A DNA stretch of 64,000 nucleotides, from the NCBI GenBank assembly GCA_029339195.1, contig JAPTJF010000126.1, forward strand, positions 62,001-126,000. Direction: 5' to 3'. The DNA comes from Micractinium sp. NFX-FRZ (lineage: Eukaryota > Chlorophyta > Trebouxiophyceae > Chlorellales > Chlorellaceae). Position numbers and translations under genes: made by a program. How positions within the stretch are numbered: position 1 is the first letter of the stretch; each line of letters opens with the position of its first letter. Positions 44,101-57,000 of the stretch are shown piece after piece. The notes under the pieces are model-generated. The model worked only from the letters and a program-made list of their open reading frames with translations. It was not told where the DNA came from and did not search any database.

Positions 44101-46347
44101 TGCGTGCTAGGCAACTGCTTCTCGCTGCAAAAGGTGAGCGGCTGGTGGGTGGGTGGACGGGGTGCGAGTTGGGGTGGGGTGGGTGCGAGGTGGATGGCAG
44201 CATCAAAAGCAGGGTGGGCAGGTGAAGGCGATAGGCCAGGCAAGAGGCAAGTTGCACGAGAACTGGGAAGGGCAGCGCCACGCTACTTCCAACTCTGTCC
44301 CACACTCTCCTGTTGCCCTCACCACCTTCTGTTTCGGTTTAATCGTCCGTGCTGCCCTTCCCTTCCTCTTCGCCCACCGCCCCCGCAGGAGCACGAGACA
44401 GCGCTGCCCCGCTTCCCCCTGTCGCTCCCATCACCCTACTGCTTTTCTGACCTTTCCTGCTGTCCCTCCCTCCCCTCCCTCCCCCCTTTGCCCCCCGCAG
44501 GAGCACGAGACGGCGCTGCGCTACTTCCAGCGCGCGCTGCAGCTGGACCCCACGCTGCCCTACGCCTACACGCTGGCGGGGCACGAGTACTTTGCCAACG
44601 AGGACTTTGAGAAGGGCATCACCTGCTACCGCAACGCCATACGCATCGACCCGCGCCACTACAACGCGTGGTGGGTGCGGCCATTGAGTGTGGGCTGTGG
44701 GGGGCCGGGCAGTGAGGGGGAGGGGCCACCTGCCACCGCTACACTATCTGCGTCAACCTGCAGTACCACAATGCCTGGTGTGCGCGTGGCCAGTCAATAG
44801 GTGGCACGGTGGCGGTGGGGGGCTGAGTCCGGTCAAACTTTTGTCTTTCGGTACATCGGCAATTAACACCTGACTCTTCCTCCCTATTCCCCCGTCCTGC
44901 CCTCGGTTTCCCCCTTCTCTTTACCTGATCAATCACAACAGGTTTGGCATGGGCCACATCTACTACCGGCAGGAGAAGTACGGCATGGCGGAGTACCACT
45001 TCCGCCGCGCCCTCTCCATCAACGACCGCTCCTCTGTGCTGCGCTGCTACCTGGGCATGGCCCTGCACAAGCTGAAGCGCAACGGCGAGGCGCTCGACAT
45101 GCTGGGGCAGGTGGGCTTGGCTTCTCCCCGTCCCCTGATGTGCACCAAGCATTGTACACACACACATACACGCATGCACACACGCACTCATGCACACACA
45201 CACGCACGCATGCAGGCACCCTTTCCTCACCCTGGCGGCGCCCTTCCTTCTTCACACACACACACACGCACACACATACACACCACGCCGTGCCCCTTTA
45301 TACACACGCCCTCACCCCCAATACCCCAATACCCTGTTTCTTCGACCCCTACACCCTGTTTCTTGTCTCCCGCCCCCCAGGCCATCTCCGCTGACCCGCG
45401 CAACCCGCTGGCCAAGTTCGAGCGTGCCGCAGTGCTGATGGCGGAGGACCGGTACCGCGACGCGCTGCAGGAGCTGCACGCCCTCAAGGTGGGGTGGGGG
45501 CGGGAGCTTGATGTGCTCATGGCGTCGTAGAGTGCGGTGTGTTTGTGGGGTGCAAGGGATCGGTGCAGGGATGCGCTGCAGGAGCTGCACGCCCTAAAGG
45601 TGGGCAGCAGGGGGCCTTTCTCATGAGATCAAGGTGTTGAAAGGGGCGCTCATGTCGTGGCAGCGCTGAGGTTGGACCAGTACAGGGATGTGGGGGCAGC
45701 GGGCTGTGGGCGGAGGTAGTGGGTGCATGTGCAGAGCGCAGAGCATGCTGAGCAGTGTGGTGCACATTTGTGCAGCGTGCTCGTGGCCGGGCGCACACCC
45801 CCACCACTGCCTGCCGCCACCCACCTCATGTTCCACCGCCTGCCGCTGCAGGACATAGCGCCGCGGGAGGCCAGCGTGCTCTTCCACATGGGCAAGGTGA
45901 GGCGGGCTGCAGGGCGTGCACCTGGCTGGCTGGCTGGCTGGGAGGTGGCTGGCTGGGGCCGCAGGTGGCATTTTGGCAGAGGGGTGCTTGAACCTCGGAA
46001 CACTTCACTTGGCAGCCGGTACATGTGTACTTTGCAATTGCGCGCTCATCCATCGCACCCCTGTTAACCGAAACGACCTGCTCTCTCCTTCTTCTCTCGC
46101 CAGATCCACTGGGAGGCTGGACAGCTGGACAAGCCTGCTGCTCATGCACCTCCCGCCCCTCTTACGTACATTCCTGCCCACCCCACTCCCCCCGCAGATC
46201 TATAAAAAGCTGGAGATGCTGGACGAGGCGATGGGCTGCTTTGCGGCCGCGCTGGACCTGCAGCCGCCCTCCGCCGACACAAACCTCATCAAGAGCGCGA
46301 TCGAGAAGCTGCGCACGCCGGACGACAACGAGGAGGAGGAGATCTGA
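41127..46347 (+). CDS. CDC27: Anaphase-promoting complex subunit 3 (CDC27), TPR protein
   Basis: TPR scaffold of the APC/C ubiquitin ligase that binds co-activator C-terminal IR tails. Eleven exons: 41127-41267, 41397-41576, 41883-42383, 42606-43111, 43366-43507, 43972-44133, 44501-44670, 44942-45110, 45381-45488, 45852-45896, 46198-46347; 757 residues. The N-terminal dimerisation TPRs are clear ([55 protein letters not shown]), then a Gly/Ala/Pro-rich linker (about 200-420), then the C-terminal TPR superhelix ([68 protein letters not shown]) and an acidic tail EEEEI. At least five intronic decoy exon edges occur in this gene. Confidence 0.95.
45150..45300 (+). repeat. CA-rich simple repeat in APC3 intron 8
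   Basis: Imperfect CA/CGCA/TACA tracts in two blocks (about 45156-45215 and 45252-45290). Confidence 0.85.
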
Positions 46348-46977
46348 GCTAGGGGGCTTGGCCCTTCCCACAGGGATCCAGGGATTTAGACCTGGCGCAG
46401 CCCAGCAAGTGTTGCCCGTCAGCCGCAGGGTTGGCGCCTCATGTGCTGCCAATGGGTACCATGTGCACAGGCCCCGTGTTCCCAACCTGCAATGTGCTCC
46501 GCATACATCTGACACTCTGTACAGCCCGACCTTTGCCCGCTACTTGCCCCTCCCTCCCTCCCCTCCTCCCTGCTTCGCGCTCCCTGCTCCCCCACCTTCT
46601 CTCTGCTCCTGCTCCCCTGCTCTTCTGGACTTGCTTGTTTCAAGGCGATTACAAACCAACGGCATCACGCCTGCTGCAATATGCGTCGGAACAAGAGAGT
46701 GGTGGCTCCAGCGGAAGGGCTGCGAGCCCAAGGGAGCCGGCTGGTCAAGGGGTGGGGGCTGCATGGCGGTGGGGGCTGCTGCTGCTGCTCCTGCTTCTGC
46801 TGCTGCCTGTAGGGGCAAGCAGCGGCCCAGCTCTCAAGCCGGGCCATGGCGGTTGCTGAGCTGCGCAGGTAAAGGACGGCACAGAGGCGGAGCCGCGAGC
46901 AAGCGCTGCTGCTGCTGCTGCTGCTGCTAAGGGCGGCGAGAGCTGCTGCTGCTTGCTGCTGCTGCTGCTGCTGCTGC
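46348..46977. other. Region between convergent APC3 and QCR8
   Basis: 3' UTR territory of both genes. A run of CTG triplets (about 46900-46980) forms the 3' UTR of QCR8 (read as CAG on the minus strand). TTACA at 46649-46653 may be the QCR8 poly(A) signal. No gene seen. Confidence 0.5.
46649..46653 (-). terminator. Possible poly(A) signal of QCR8
   Basis: TGTAA on the minus strand, 325 bases after the QCR8 stop. Confidence 0.35.
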
Positions 46978-47519
46978 TCAGTAGCGGTGGTCCATCTTCT
47001 CCTTCTCCTTGTAATCAGAGCAGTACCTGGAGGGAGGTCAAAAGACAGCGATGTGATGAGCACTCGGTGCAACAAGGCGCGCAAGCCAAGGGCTGGGCAG
47101 AGCAGACGGCAGCGCCCCGGCCATGACAGAGGCAGCAGCTGATGCTCAGGCGCACACGTGTTGTGTCCCGGCTGCATGCACTCACTTGGCAATGCCGACA
47201 ATGGGCAGCACCGCGAAGATCACAGCGTCCCGCAACTGCAGAGGTAAGAAGCGGCAAGCACTGTATGTGTCAAGAGCCCGCGGACGGCTGCTGCCAGCAG
47301 CAGTGGAGGCCCGGACGCAGCAGACGCCCGGCAGCGGCGGGTGGTTTCTCACGGTCCCCTGCTGCACCCTTCGCCCCCGCCGGACCACAGAACACTCACG
47401 TTGGCCGCGTGGTGCGCCGCCTTGTGCGGCAGGTCCTTCCACAGCCCGGACATGACGGACTGCTCGAAAGGCGACAGGGTGTAGACCACCTCCTTCAGGC
47501 GGATCGGCATCTTCCCCAT
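46978..47519 (-). CDS. QCR8: Cytochrome bc1 complex subunit 8 (QCR8, ubiquinone-binding protein QP-C)
   Basis: Small subunit of mitochondrial complex III. Exons 47519-47400, 47235-47186, 47026-46978 join to 72 residues, the length usual in plants. The start MGKMPIRLKEVVYTLSPFEQ, the WKDLPHKAAHH loop, one membrane helix (AVIFAVLPIVGIA) and the C-terminus DYKEKEKMDHRY match plant QCR8 closely. No cleavable presequence, as expected for this subunit. The stop is followed by a long CAG repeat. Confidence 0.94.
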
Positions 47520-48864
47520 GGTGACCCTGTGGCAGTTTGAGGCCAGCAACAAAGCCGAGGGTGGGCGCGGCAGCGAAGAGAAGGGCACGGCAGGGGCTGG
47601 GGCTTGCGTTGCGCACTGACAGCGCCGCTGCGGCGCTATATGTCCTTGCACGCACAATCGGAAGCAGCCAACAGCGCCACGAGCGCCTTCCGCTCACCGC
47701 TGCTCTGAGACCCCAAGCTCCTCGCTGCCGCTGCCAAAGTCCGGCTCTGACACGGGAGTGGAGGGCGCGCGGTACAAGCAAGACAGGCGCGGTCAGGGGT
47801 CCGATTGCGGTTGGGTTGGCGCCCTGCCCGCCGACGCAGCGCACGCAGCACACCGCCGCCCCTGTGCCGCACACTGAAGCCTTCCTTACCAATTAGCAGC
47901 TCGCCCCTCATGCTTCTCTTATTACATGGTAAGGGAGCTCCTGTGTTTTTTGGCTGCAAGCTCTGCTTTGCAGTCAGGCCGGGAATGCAGCCTGGCTGGC
48001 AGGCAGGGTGGCAGTACGCCCCGCCTGCCCACCTGCAGTTCACCGTGTTTCTGCTGAGCGTGCAGCAGCACTGGCCTACACAGTGCCGCCCACATGCATT
48101 GCAGTTGGTTGAAGGATGGGCGGCGACGCACTGGACAAGACAGCTTGATAAGGCACCCCCTGCACCTGTAAGCTTGCCCCGCTGCGGCCGGTGCAGAAAT
48201 GGCGGGGGGCCGGCTTGAGTGTGGCTGGTGCGCAGTTGGAACACTGCTGCAGCCTGGAGGCTGTTACCTGCATCGAACTGCCCATTCTCACGGCAAGCCT
48301 CTGCTAACTTGCGCTCTAGTTTGGAAGATGCCCCACAAGGGACCTCTGTCCCTGTGGGCCCTCCCAGCCTTGCGCCTCTCCGTTACCCGACAGGGCTGGG
48401 CTGAATTCAGAACCACAGGCGGCGGCCAGCTGCAGCACGGCGCATGGCACTTAATGACTAAGTGGCGGCGGCGGTTACACTCATCCGCATCAACCAAATA
48501 AATGGCAGCGCTGACTGGCTTAAAGCGAGAAAGTGGGGCAGGCTTGGGTGGCTTCCAAGAAGGCCACATCTGGCTCGCATGCAGTGGCTAAAGCGGAGGA
48601 AGGAAAAAACACGAAGAAGCAAGCAGTTCAGTGCAGCACGGTCAGTATGGAATGGATAGTGCCAGGAACGGCGCAGGGACGGGCACTCGAGAGATGGTGT
48701 CACAAGGGAGCATGGTCGTGGACTGGCCAGCCAAGCGAAGCAGGGAGACCGTGCAGTGAAGCAGGGCATGCAGTGAAGAGGGGCACGCAGTGATGCAGGG
48801 CGGCGGGACGCCAGTGAAGCAATGCAAGAGAGGGTGCAAGGGGAGGGTGCAGCGGTGGCCCACG
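47520..48864. other. Intergenic region between QCR8 start and mTERF-like gene end
   Basis: About 1.3 kb without a convincing gene. It contains the QCR8 promoter side and the 3' UTR of the mTERF-like gene, with a TTACA at 48475-48479 as a possible minus-strand poly(A) signal. A small tandem motif GTGAAGCAGGGCATGCA lies near 48755-48815. Confidence 0.4.
48475..48479 (-). terminator. Possible poly(A) signal of the mTERF-like gene
   Basis: TTACA on the plus strand, 386 bases after the minus-strand stop codon at 48865; distance is long, so uncertain. Confidence 0.3.
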
Positions 48865-50195
48865 TCAATGCATGCTGCTGCTGCGCTGGCGCTGCTGCTG
48901 GCGCTGCTGGCGCAGCGCCTGCCTCTTAATGGCTGCCTGCTGCAGCTCGGGCGGTAGCTGGGCCAGCAGGCTAGCAGCCTCCTCCTCTGCCTCCGCCATC
49001 AACTGCTGCCAGGGGGTGTAGGTGGGCAGGCCTTCCATAAAGGCCTGGAGTGCCTCCCCACCGCCGCCCTGCTTCACCGCCGGCAGCCGGCAGAAGTCTG
49101 CATCCGCCTTGCTACTGACGTCAGCCAGGCTGGCGTAGGGTGGCTCACCCTCCAGGGGCCACAAACTCGACTGGCCAGCAGCCCGCCGCCATTCGCGCAG
49201 CAGAGCCTGCTTGGTCTCCACCATCGGTGGCGGCGGGTCCAGCTGCTGCAGGAACAGCAGGCGGGCCGCCACCTTGTTCGCAGGCACCATGTTCACTAAG
49301 AAGCCATGCCTTGTGTACACGTGGGCGGGCGATAGCCCAAGGGCTTGGCTCACTGCCAGCCTGTTGGCTAGCCGCCCGCTGTCCAGCAGGTCACGGCACA
49401 GCAGGCTACCGCAGCGGGAGGCCACTTCCAGGGGGCGCTGCACACCCCGGAGACGCATCACCGCCAGCGCCGTCTGCCAGAGGGCCGTGTCGACAGTTGC
49501 CAGATCTCGCACCTTGAGCACCAACTCAGCTGCCTTCTCACGGCCCAGCCCCTGCATTGGTGCACCAGGGAGGAGGGGAGGAGCGCGAGTCTGCCTCAAA
49601 GGTGTGCCTGGCCACGCAAGGCAGGGCAGGGCAAGGCAGGGCAGGGGCACGCTGAGCGCCCAGGCAGCGGGTTGATACAAGCTCGCTTGAAATGTGTGCC
49701 TCCTTGGTTGGGATCCCTCTTGCACATGGGTTGACTGGCAGGCAGGCAGGCGCTCAGCCCGAAGCTCACCTCCACCAGGGCACGCACGCGCTGCTGCACG
49801 TCGGGTGAGTATCTCTTAAAGTAGGGCAGGGTGCGCCACAACCGGTCAGCAGCTTCTTGCCCAATCAGCTGCTCCAGGGCCACAAATTCGTCATCCATCT
49901 GCTCACAGCTTGAGACGGCACTCACAGCGCTGGTCAACTCCGCGTGCCACTGCTGCGCTGCTGGCTGTGGCACATACATGCTGCCGTTGGCGCTGGCGTA
50001 GCAGCGCGCCCAGGAAGGGCGAATGCTGCGAGCCTGCACACTGCCGGCAGCACTGCATGCCCGGCCGCCGGTGGCAATGCTGCGGCTGCGGATGCTGCTG
50101 GCACCACTGCTGCTGGGGGCTGGGGTTGGAGCGAGCGTTACGGGCGAGCCGCACAGCGGCAGTGGTGGCGGCGCGGGGGTCATCGGGCCCTGCAT
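48865..50195 (-). CDS. Organelle-targeted mTERF-like protein
   Basis: Two exons, 50195-49770 and 49551-48865, phase 0, 370 residues. The N-terminus is Pro/Ser/Arg rich (SSIRSRSIATGGRACSAA) and looks like an organelle transit peptide. The body is helical and carries mTERF-like repeat signatures, best at LGLSPAHVYTRHGFLVN followed by KVAARLLFLQQLDPP, and less clearly at REKAAELVLKVRDLA and VQRPLEVASRCGSLL. mTERF proteins bind organelle nucleic acid in transcription, splicing or ribosome assembly. The C-terminus is a Gln/Arg-rich tail (QALRQQRQQQRQRSS). The family call rests on pattern, not on invariant residues; another helical-repeat class is possible. Confidence 0.6.
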
Positions 50196-51076
50196 TGCAC
50201 CGCGGCGAACCGTTCAGCGCCAACATTTACGAGTGTTTTGAAGGCAATGTTGACACTTGTGATTCCGCCAAATCGAAATCAAATAATCTCAAAACCCTCG
50301 GCGGCGGTGGCGGCGGTGGCGGCTGCGGCCCCTACTCTCCGCTCCCACCTGCGCTGTTTGCACCTGGCTGCTCTCCAGTAGGCAATCAAAGACCCCTACA
50401 GTAGTCCAAGTAGGCACCATGCGCCACAGGGGCGCGCGACGGCGCAGCATCAGGCCGACCAATCCGTTGTGCTCTAGCTTTGACAGTAACTGCGCGGTGA
50501 ACCGCCAAAAACGACTGAAAGAGCGTGGGGAGGCTTCGCACATGGCAACCATTTGCCGCCAAGCCATGGCCCCAGCATGCTTGGCGTGCAACGGCTTGCT
50601 TAACGGCTCACTGCCAGGTGCACTATCCCTCTCGCCTACACCTTGCCAGCTCTCTTGGTTGTGTGGAAACGCGTTTGTGTGGAATACCAACCCCTGAATA
50701 CTGCCCACGTATTGCAAGGCGGCAAGGCACATGCAATCCGTACAGGGTGAGGCGGGGCTTGGAGGCAGGGCAGGTCACAGCACGGGACCCACTGATAGCA
50801 ACCCAAGGGGCCAACAAGCAACATCACAACATCTTGGCAAACGCTGTGAAAGACGGGTTTGGCAAGGTGCACGTGCACCTTTCAAGCCGCTGCCTCCGCA
50901 TTTGGTGCCAGCACCCAGCAGCCAGCAGCCCAGCCAAACCCCGGGCCAGCTAGCTGCACAAGCATTGATTGTATCCCCTTCATCTCCCGAGCCGCCAACA
51001 CTTGGGTGCTGCCCCTTGCTGCCTGCGCCTCCTGCGGCCGCCCTGTCGACACCATGACTAGCGCATGCAGGCGTGC
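50196..51076. other. Intergenic region between mTERF-like gene and helical-repeat gene
   Basis: About 880 bases. It includes a short GGC run (about 50301-50325). No coding exon chain found; nothing else notable. Confidence 0.4.
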
Positions 51077-54000
51077 CTACTGCTGCGGCTGCTGAGTCAG
51101 CGCCGCTGCCAGCTGCTGCAGGTGCGCCGTCCCCTGGGCCTTGCCGCGCCGCTTGCCGCCGCCCAGGCCCAGCGCCTGCTCCAGCGCCTGAAGCTGCAGA
51201 GCAGCGGGCGGGGGGTGGGCAGTGCAGCTGCTGGTAAGTGGATGCAGCCTGCGGGGCACTCCTGTGCCATGCAAGGGGCATCCCCTCTCAACGAAGCTAA
51301 GCACTGCACAGCGGCCCCCCCGGGCTACCGTCCCCAGGCAGGCCCTCACCCGCCCCACCTGCTTCCCGCCAACGTCTTGGCCCCGCCAGCAGGGAGGCGC
51401 CCAGCCACGCCCACTCACCCACCCACCGACTCACCCTGTCACCCGCCCATCCACCCAACCACCCAGCCCACCCTGCCCCACCTGCTGCCTGCTGTCCACG
51501 CCGCCCAGCAGGGCCAGCAGGGAGGCACCCCAGCCGCGCCCACTTGCCCACTCTCCACATACCACCCTCACCCACCAACCAAACCTGTCACTTCGGCCCC
51601 ACCTGCTGCTCGGGAGGCGGCCCAGCCACGCCCACCCACCCACTCACCCAGTCCCAACCTCACCTGCCAACCAACCAACCCAGGCACCCTGGCCCACCTG
51701 CTGCTTGCTGTCCAGCCGGTCCAACAGCGCCAGCAGGGAGGCGCGGTCCAGCGCCCGGCAGGCCGCTCTCACATCCTCGCTCACAACGCCCCGCCGCAGC
51801 GCCGTCCGCAGCTCCGAAGGCGGCAGCACGCCGCCGCCGCCGGGCTCCTGCTCCTGCTGCTGCTGCTCTTTTGGCCCCTCACCGGGGAAGGCCTCTGCCC
51901 GGGCGCTCTGCTCGCTGCCTGGCCGCGTCCCTGCCGCAGTAACGGCGCCGGCATCTGGCACCGGCAGCAGCACTCCTGAGCCCTCATATGCTGCCTCCTC
52001 CACTGCCGCCACTGCCGCCTGCCCAAACAGCGCCTCCAGTGCCGCCCTCAGGCCGCCCGCCTCCTGCTCGCCGCCAAAGACTGCCGCAGCCGCCTCCGCC
52101 TCCCAGCACCCCATCAGCACCTCGCAGGCGGCGCCAGGCAGCGGCATCCCCCGCTCCGCCGCCGCCACTAGCGCTGCCACCATGTCTGCCACGCGTGCCG
52201 CCCCAGCGGGTGCAGCAGCAAACACATCTAGGAGTGCTGCCAGCGTGACTGGCGATAGCGCCGGCAGCGGGGGGGGCGGCGGCTGCGGCTGGAGCGCAGA
52301 CGTCGCCTGGCCACCGCTGCTGCCCCTGCTGCTACCGCTGCCGGTGCTGCTGCTGCTGCCGTCGGGCGGTGCACAGGGCGGTGCCCGGCTCCCCAGCGCA
52401 AGCATGAGGCCGGCCGCCTTGGCCCGGCGCAGCAGTGTCTCGGCCCCCTCACCACCCGCCTCCCGCATCACTGCCGCCAGCGCCTGCAGCGCAGCCGCCA
52501 CTGTGGCAGCCCGGGGCTGCACGCCGCGCTCGCCTTGCAGGCTGCACAGCTGCTGCCAGCCTGCACCGATACAAGGCTCAGTAATGATGATGAGGAAGGT
52601 TGAGTCAGGATGTGGGCAGGCAGGCACGCAGCCTTTTGTGTGAGTGGCCTGACGAGCAAAGCAGTGCCCTAGCGGGAGCTCCCATGCTGCCCCCTCTCTT
52701 TCTTTCCGGCCCCTCCGTGTCACACTCGAGCCAGCCACACCTGCTTGGAAGCTGCCTGTCGTGGCCACCCTGGCAACCGCCAGCGCCTCGACCACAGCAG
52801 GGCTGGCAGGCTCAAAGCCGTGCACCCCCAGCGCTGTTTCCGCCAGATCCTGCCACAGCGGCCGCCCGCCCCGCTGCTCCTCTGGGCGCGTCATGGCGAA
52901 AGGGATGGCGGCGTTGAGCACAGCGGCTGCCTCCTCCTGCAGCGCAGCAAGGCAGGGTGGGTCACTGGGTGGCAGCCCGGTGGCAAGCAGGCGGTTGGAA
53001 GGTGTGCACCAGTCAAGTAGCACGGCTGGGTAACCACGCACACATGGCCCAAGGTGGTGGCAGCAGGCGGCAGTGCAACAGCAACATCAGCGGCCCACGC
53101 ACCCGGCAGCAGCAACAGAACAGCAGACTTGGAAGCCTCGGCGCCAGCCGCAGCAGGGCAGCAGCAATGACAGAGCAGCATGCCCTTCAATAACATTCCA
53201 CCCACCGGAGCGCTGCCCTTCAGGTCCATCCACAGGCAGAGGTGCAGGAAGGCGTCGGCCATGCCCAGCTGGCACAGCACGCGCAGCAGCACCAGCTGGG
53301 CCTGGCTGCTGAGCTGGCCCGCCCAGCCAATGTCAGCGGGCAGCCCAGTCGCGCCGGCGGCACCCCGCAGGTATCGCTGGCACGCATGCAGCAGGCACGC
53401 GCACATGTTGCGCCAGGCCGCGCCCTGCTCCTGCTGCGCCGATGCAGGGGCAGCAGCTATGCCTGCCTCAGAGCTCTGTTTGCCGTTGTCTGGCTCAGGC
53501 AGGGGCAGGCTGGCATCCCACAGCGGGCCGTGCCGGGCGCTAAGCAGCGCCGCCGACAGGTGCTGGGCTGGGGGGTTGTAGGCGCTGCGCGTGACGGCAG
53601 GCAGCATCTGGAATGCTTGCAGCATCTGCATGCAAGGCGGGTGGGAAACAGGCTGACTTCTCAGCAACGGCGGGTTGAAATCGAGGTAATGGTGGAGACT
53701 GCGCCTGGCCAAAGCAGAGGCTGACCCCCACCAGTCCACCCACATGGTGTGGGTACCTAGCAAAGTAAGAACATGCTTATGGTGTGGATGCACTCACTCA
53801 TGTGCACGCACCCACGCACCCACGCACATGTGCCATGCCACCCATAAGCACTGCTCACCTCTGCCGTCCTGCCGGCTCGGCTCAGCGCATCCATCACAGC
53901 ATGCAGGGCAGCCTCCAGCTGCTGGGCTGGCGTGTGGTGCGCTGCCATCAGCACCAGCTGCAGCGCCGGCGACAGCGCCGGCGACGGTGGCTTGTCTGCC

Positions 54001-57000
54001 GCTGCTGCGCCTGCCCACTCCCCCACCGCCTCTGCCCGTGCCTGCCTGCCGCTGCGGCTGACTGCCGCTGCCGTTTGCTGCAGAACAGCGCCCCACAACT
54101 GTTGCCGCCCCACGGCCGCCAGCGCAGCGCCGTGCTCCGTCAGCAGCTGCGCCAGCACGTCAGCGTCGCCCGCTGCCACGGCAGCCGAGGCAATGCCGTC
54201 CCAGTCTGCCTCACCCAGTGTCGCCGCCAGCTCAGCCTGCCGAGTCAGCATTGCCAGCAAGTGCTTCAGGTGCTCCGCACGCGCCTCACGCACCTCCTCT
54301 GCCGCCAGCAGCTGCAGCACCGCCCCCAGTGCTGCACGGCTGGTCGGCATGCTGGGCGGCGTGCCGGCGCCTAGCAAGTTGTTGTGCAGCCACAATGCTA
54401 GCTTTGCTGCTGCGAGGTCACCAATGTCTCGTGCCTCCCGTGCGCACGCTGTAACCAGCTGTTGGGCCGCTTGCAGATCCATGGCTGCCACATTGGCATC
54501 TGCTTCCGGGAGGGCGGCGGCGTGGCGTGCCAGCTGCACCAGCATGCGCTGCTGCTCAGCAGGCGTGATGGGCCCGCCCTGCATCACTAGGCAAACCGCT
54601 GCCGTCAAGCCCTCAAGCTGAACCACGCTATGCACGCTTAGCTGCCACAACTGGTAGTTTGTGGGGTAGAGGGCAGCCAGGGCTTGGACCTGCGGGAAGG
54701 TGTGGATTGCGGTGAGCGTATCATGAGCGGAGCAAGTAAAGCACATGAAAAAGGGTGTTGCTACCCCCAACAGCAGGTCACATGTGGTCCCTTGGTGACT
54801 TGCCTCAGCCAGCTGCCCTGCCGCGATGAGCGCGGCTCCCGCCGCCCTCAGTTGCCCTGCCGGCAGCAGCATGCCAGCCTCGCTTGCAGCCTGCGCCACC
54901 TCCACCACCCCCAAGCCGCTGCGAGGAGCAACCCCCGGCGGCCCCAGCGCATCCACCGCCGCGTTCAGCAAGTTTGGCGCCACAGCCGGTACTGCTGCTG
55001 CGGGCAGCTGGCCCAGCGCTGCTGCCGGGCTGGCAAGCAGCCCGCCCTCCAGCAGCGCAACAAGCATGCCAGTCAGCAGCCGCACGCCGGCAGACCCCGG
55101 CGCGAGTTGCACGCCCTGCATCTTGCTTGCCGTGCCTGCCAGCAGCTGCTGCGCCAGGCTCTGCTCCCCCGCCAGCGCCGCGCTCCGAAGAACAGCCAGC
55201 CTGGCCGAGTGCTCCGATGGCAGCTCCTCTGCCAAGCGCACGGCTTGCAGGATGCAGCGTGCTGCACTCAGCGAGCCAACTCGCGAGCTGCCGCTGGCAC
55301 CCGTGCCGCCCGTGCCTTGTGTGCCGCCGCTGCTGTTGTTGCTGCTACTGCTGCTGCGAAAGCCGGCACCGCCGGTGCCGCCCCTGCTGCTGCTAGATTC
55401 CGCGAAAAACACCGCCAGCCTGCTGCGAGCCTCCACATTGAGGGGCAGGTTCTGCAAACAACTCAACGCAACCAGTACATACAAGAGGCATGTCAAAGCT
55501 GCAGTTGCAAGCCGAGGCACTCATGCACGCACAACCTCCGCCACCACTCTGCACTGAAGCATTTCCTCGCACTTGCTGCTACTGCGCCTCACCATGTCGA
55601 GCACTGCCCGCAGCGTCGCCTCATCACCAGCTGTCACCAGTGCTGTCACCGCGCCCTGCACCGCAGCCAGTTGCATCATGCGGGACTCCAGGGAAGGCAG
55701 CTGTTGCAGGATGGCCTGAATAGGTACGCTGTTTTCGACCAAAACCTGAAGCACCTCAACAAGCAGGTGGCAAGCTTCCAGCCTGCAATGGGCAGCAAAA
55801 GGGAGCACTGCAGTGAACAAGCAATGCTACGCAGCTGGGCAGCAAGCCGGCAGTCTAGCTGGCAGCCTAGGGCAAGCATGGAACACAAGGTGGTGTGGCA
55901 TGCTAACCATCAAATGGTAGGTTGCAAGCACAAACTGCACTGCCCACTCACCGGTTGTTGAGCTGTTGAAAGGTACCCAACACCTCTCGGATGCGAGTGG
56001 CAGTCATGGGCGCCCGGCTGAGCAGGAGGTATGCGGCGTGCTGGAATTGCAAGAAGGACGACTGGTCTCGCGGCAGGTAGGGCAAGGTGTGCAACGCCTC
56101 CATGGCAAGGCCCATCTGGCCAGTCCGAGCATAGGAGAGCGCAAGCAACTGAGGAGTAATGAAGGAGGAGGCCAGGTGCCTGCACAAGAAATTGTTTGAT
56201 TGGGCAATTGCCATGTGCGCAATGTCCTCGGTCCATAGCATAGTTGGCAATTGCGCAAACAACACTGCACCACCAGGCAAGCCTTCAATGCTCTTGCGAA
56301 GCCCATCGTAAGTCGATTGCTGGTGAATTGGCTTCCAGGGGCAGCGCTGCACGACATGGGCTAAGGGTGGTTGATGTGGAGTAATGCTCACTAAGTAGCC
56401 TCAAAAAAAAATGGTGGGTACGCACATGCAGAACTCACCCAGAGGCCAGACAGACATTCAATCAGTTCTCCACTAAAAAAAATCAGCTGCTCGAGGTTGG
56501 GCTCGGCACCTGATTCAAAAATCCTGCACATTAAATGCCAAGTGAACATAGTACACAATATTGATGAATGATGAGTGGTAAGGTACGTCCACAGCGGCAC
56601 GCATGCAAATCTGCTAGCAAACTTGTCTACAAAATCAAGAGTAAGTCAAGCAAAATATAGGGCACTCACGAGTGAAAGCTGGATATTGCTTCAACAAGCC
56701 GACGCTCCGCCTCCTCCTCGGACATCATGCCGACGTCGCTGCATGCATGCCAATCCAAGCACGGCACTTATGGTGTTACCAACGCTTGGCGCAGTGGTGC
56801 ACGGTGCCCACAATATCACAGCTGCAAGCCATCAAAGCTGATATGGTAGCAGCACAAATCCTCAAACCTGACTACTGATTTGCCTCCCCGCCCTCCAAAG
56901 AGCTCTCGTTGCACTAGCGACGCCTGTGCATTGCACCTGATCTCGCGACTTATCATTTCCCCCAGCCTGCATTACGTGGAATACACCGCATGCCATGCCT

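Noticed and set aside
46104..46140. Exon-like segment in APC3 intron 10 reading [10 protein letters not shown] after an acceptor
   Set aside because: The following exon ([15 protein letters not shown]) fits the TPR directly after HMGK; the segment is better seen as a decayed copy of that exon head.
47805..48218. 137-residue plus-strand frame between QCR8 and the mTERF-like gene
   Set aside because: No motif, no supporting splice partners, composition like surrounding non-coding DNA.
51222..52643. 473-residue open frame on the plus strand
   Set aside because: Antisense shadow of exon 13 and intron 13 of the helical-repeat gene; Ser/Pro/Ala low complexity only.
54684..55961. 425-residue open frame on the plus strand
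   Set aside because: Antisense to the helical-repeat gene, whose exons join in exact phase on the other strand; product is Gln/Arg/Cys noise.
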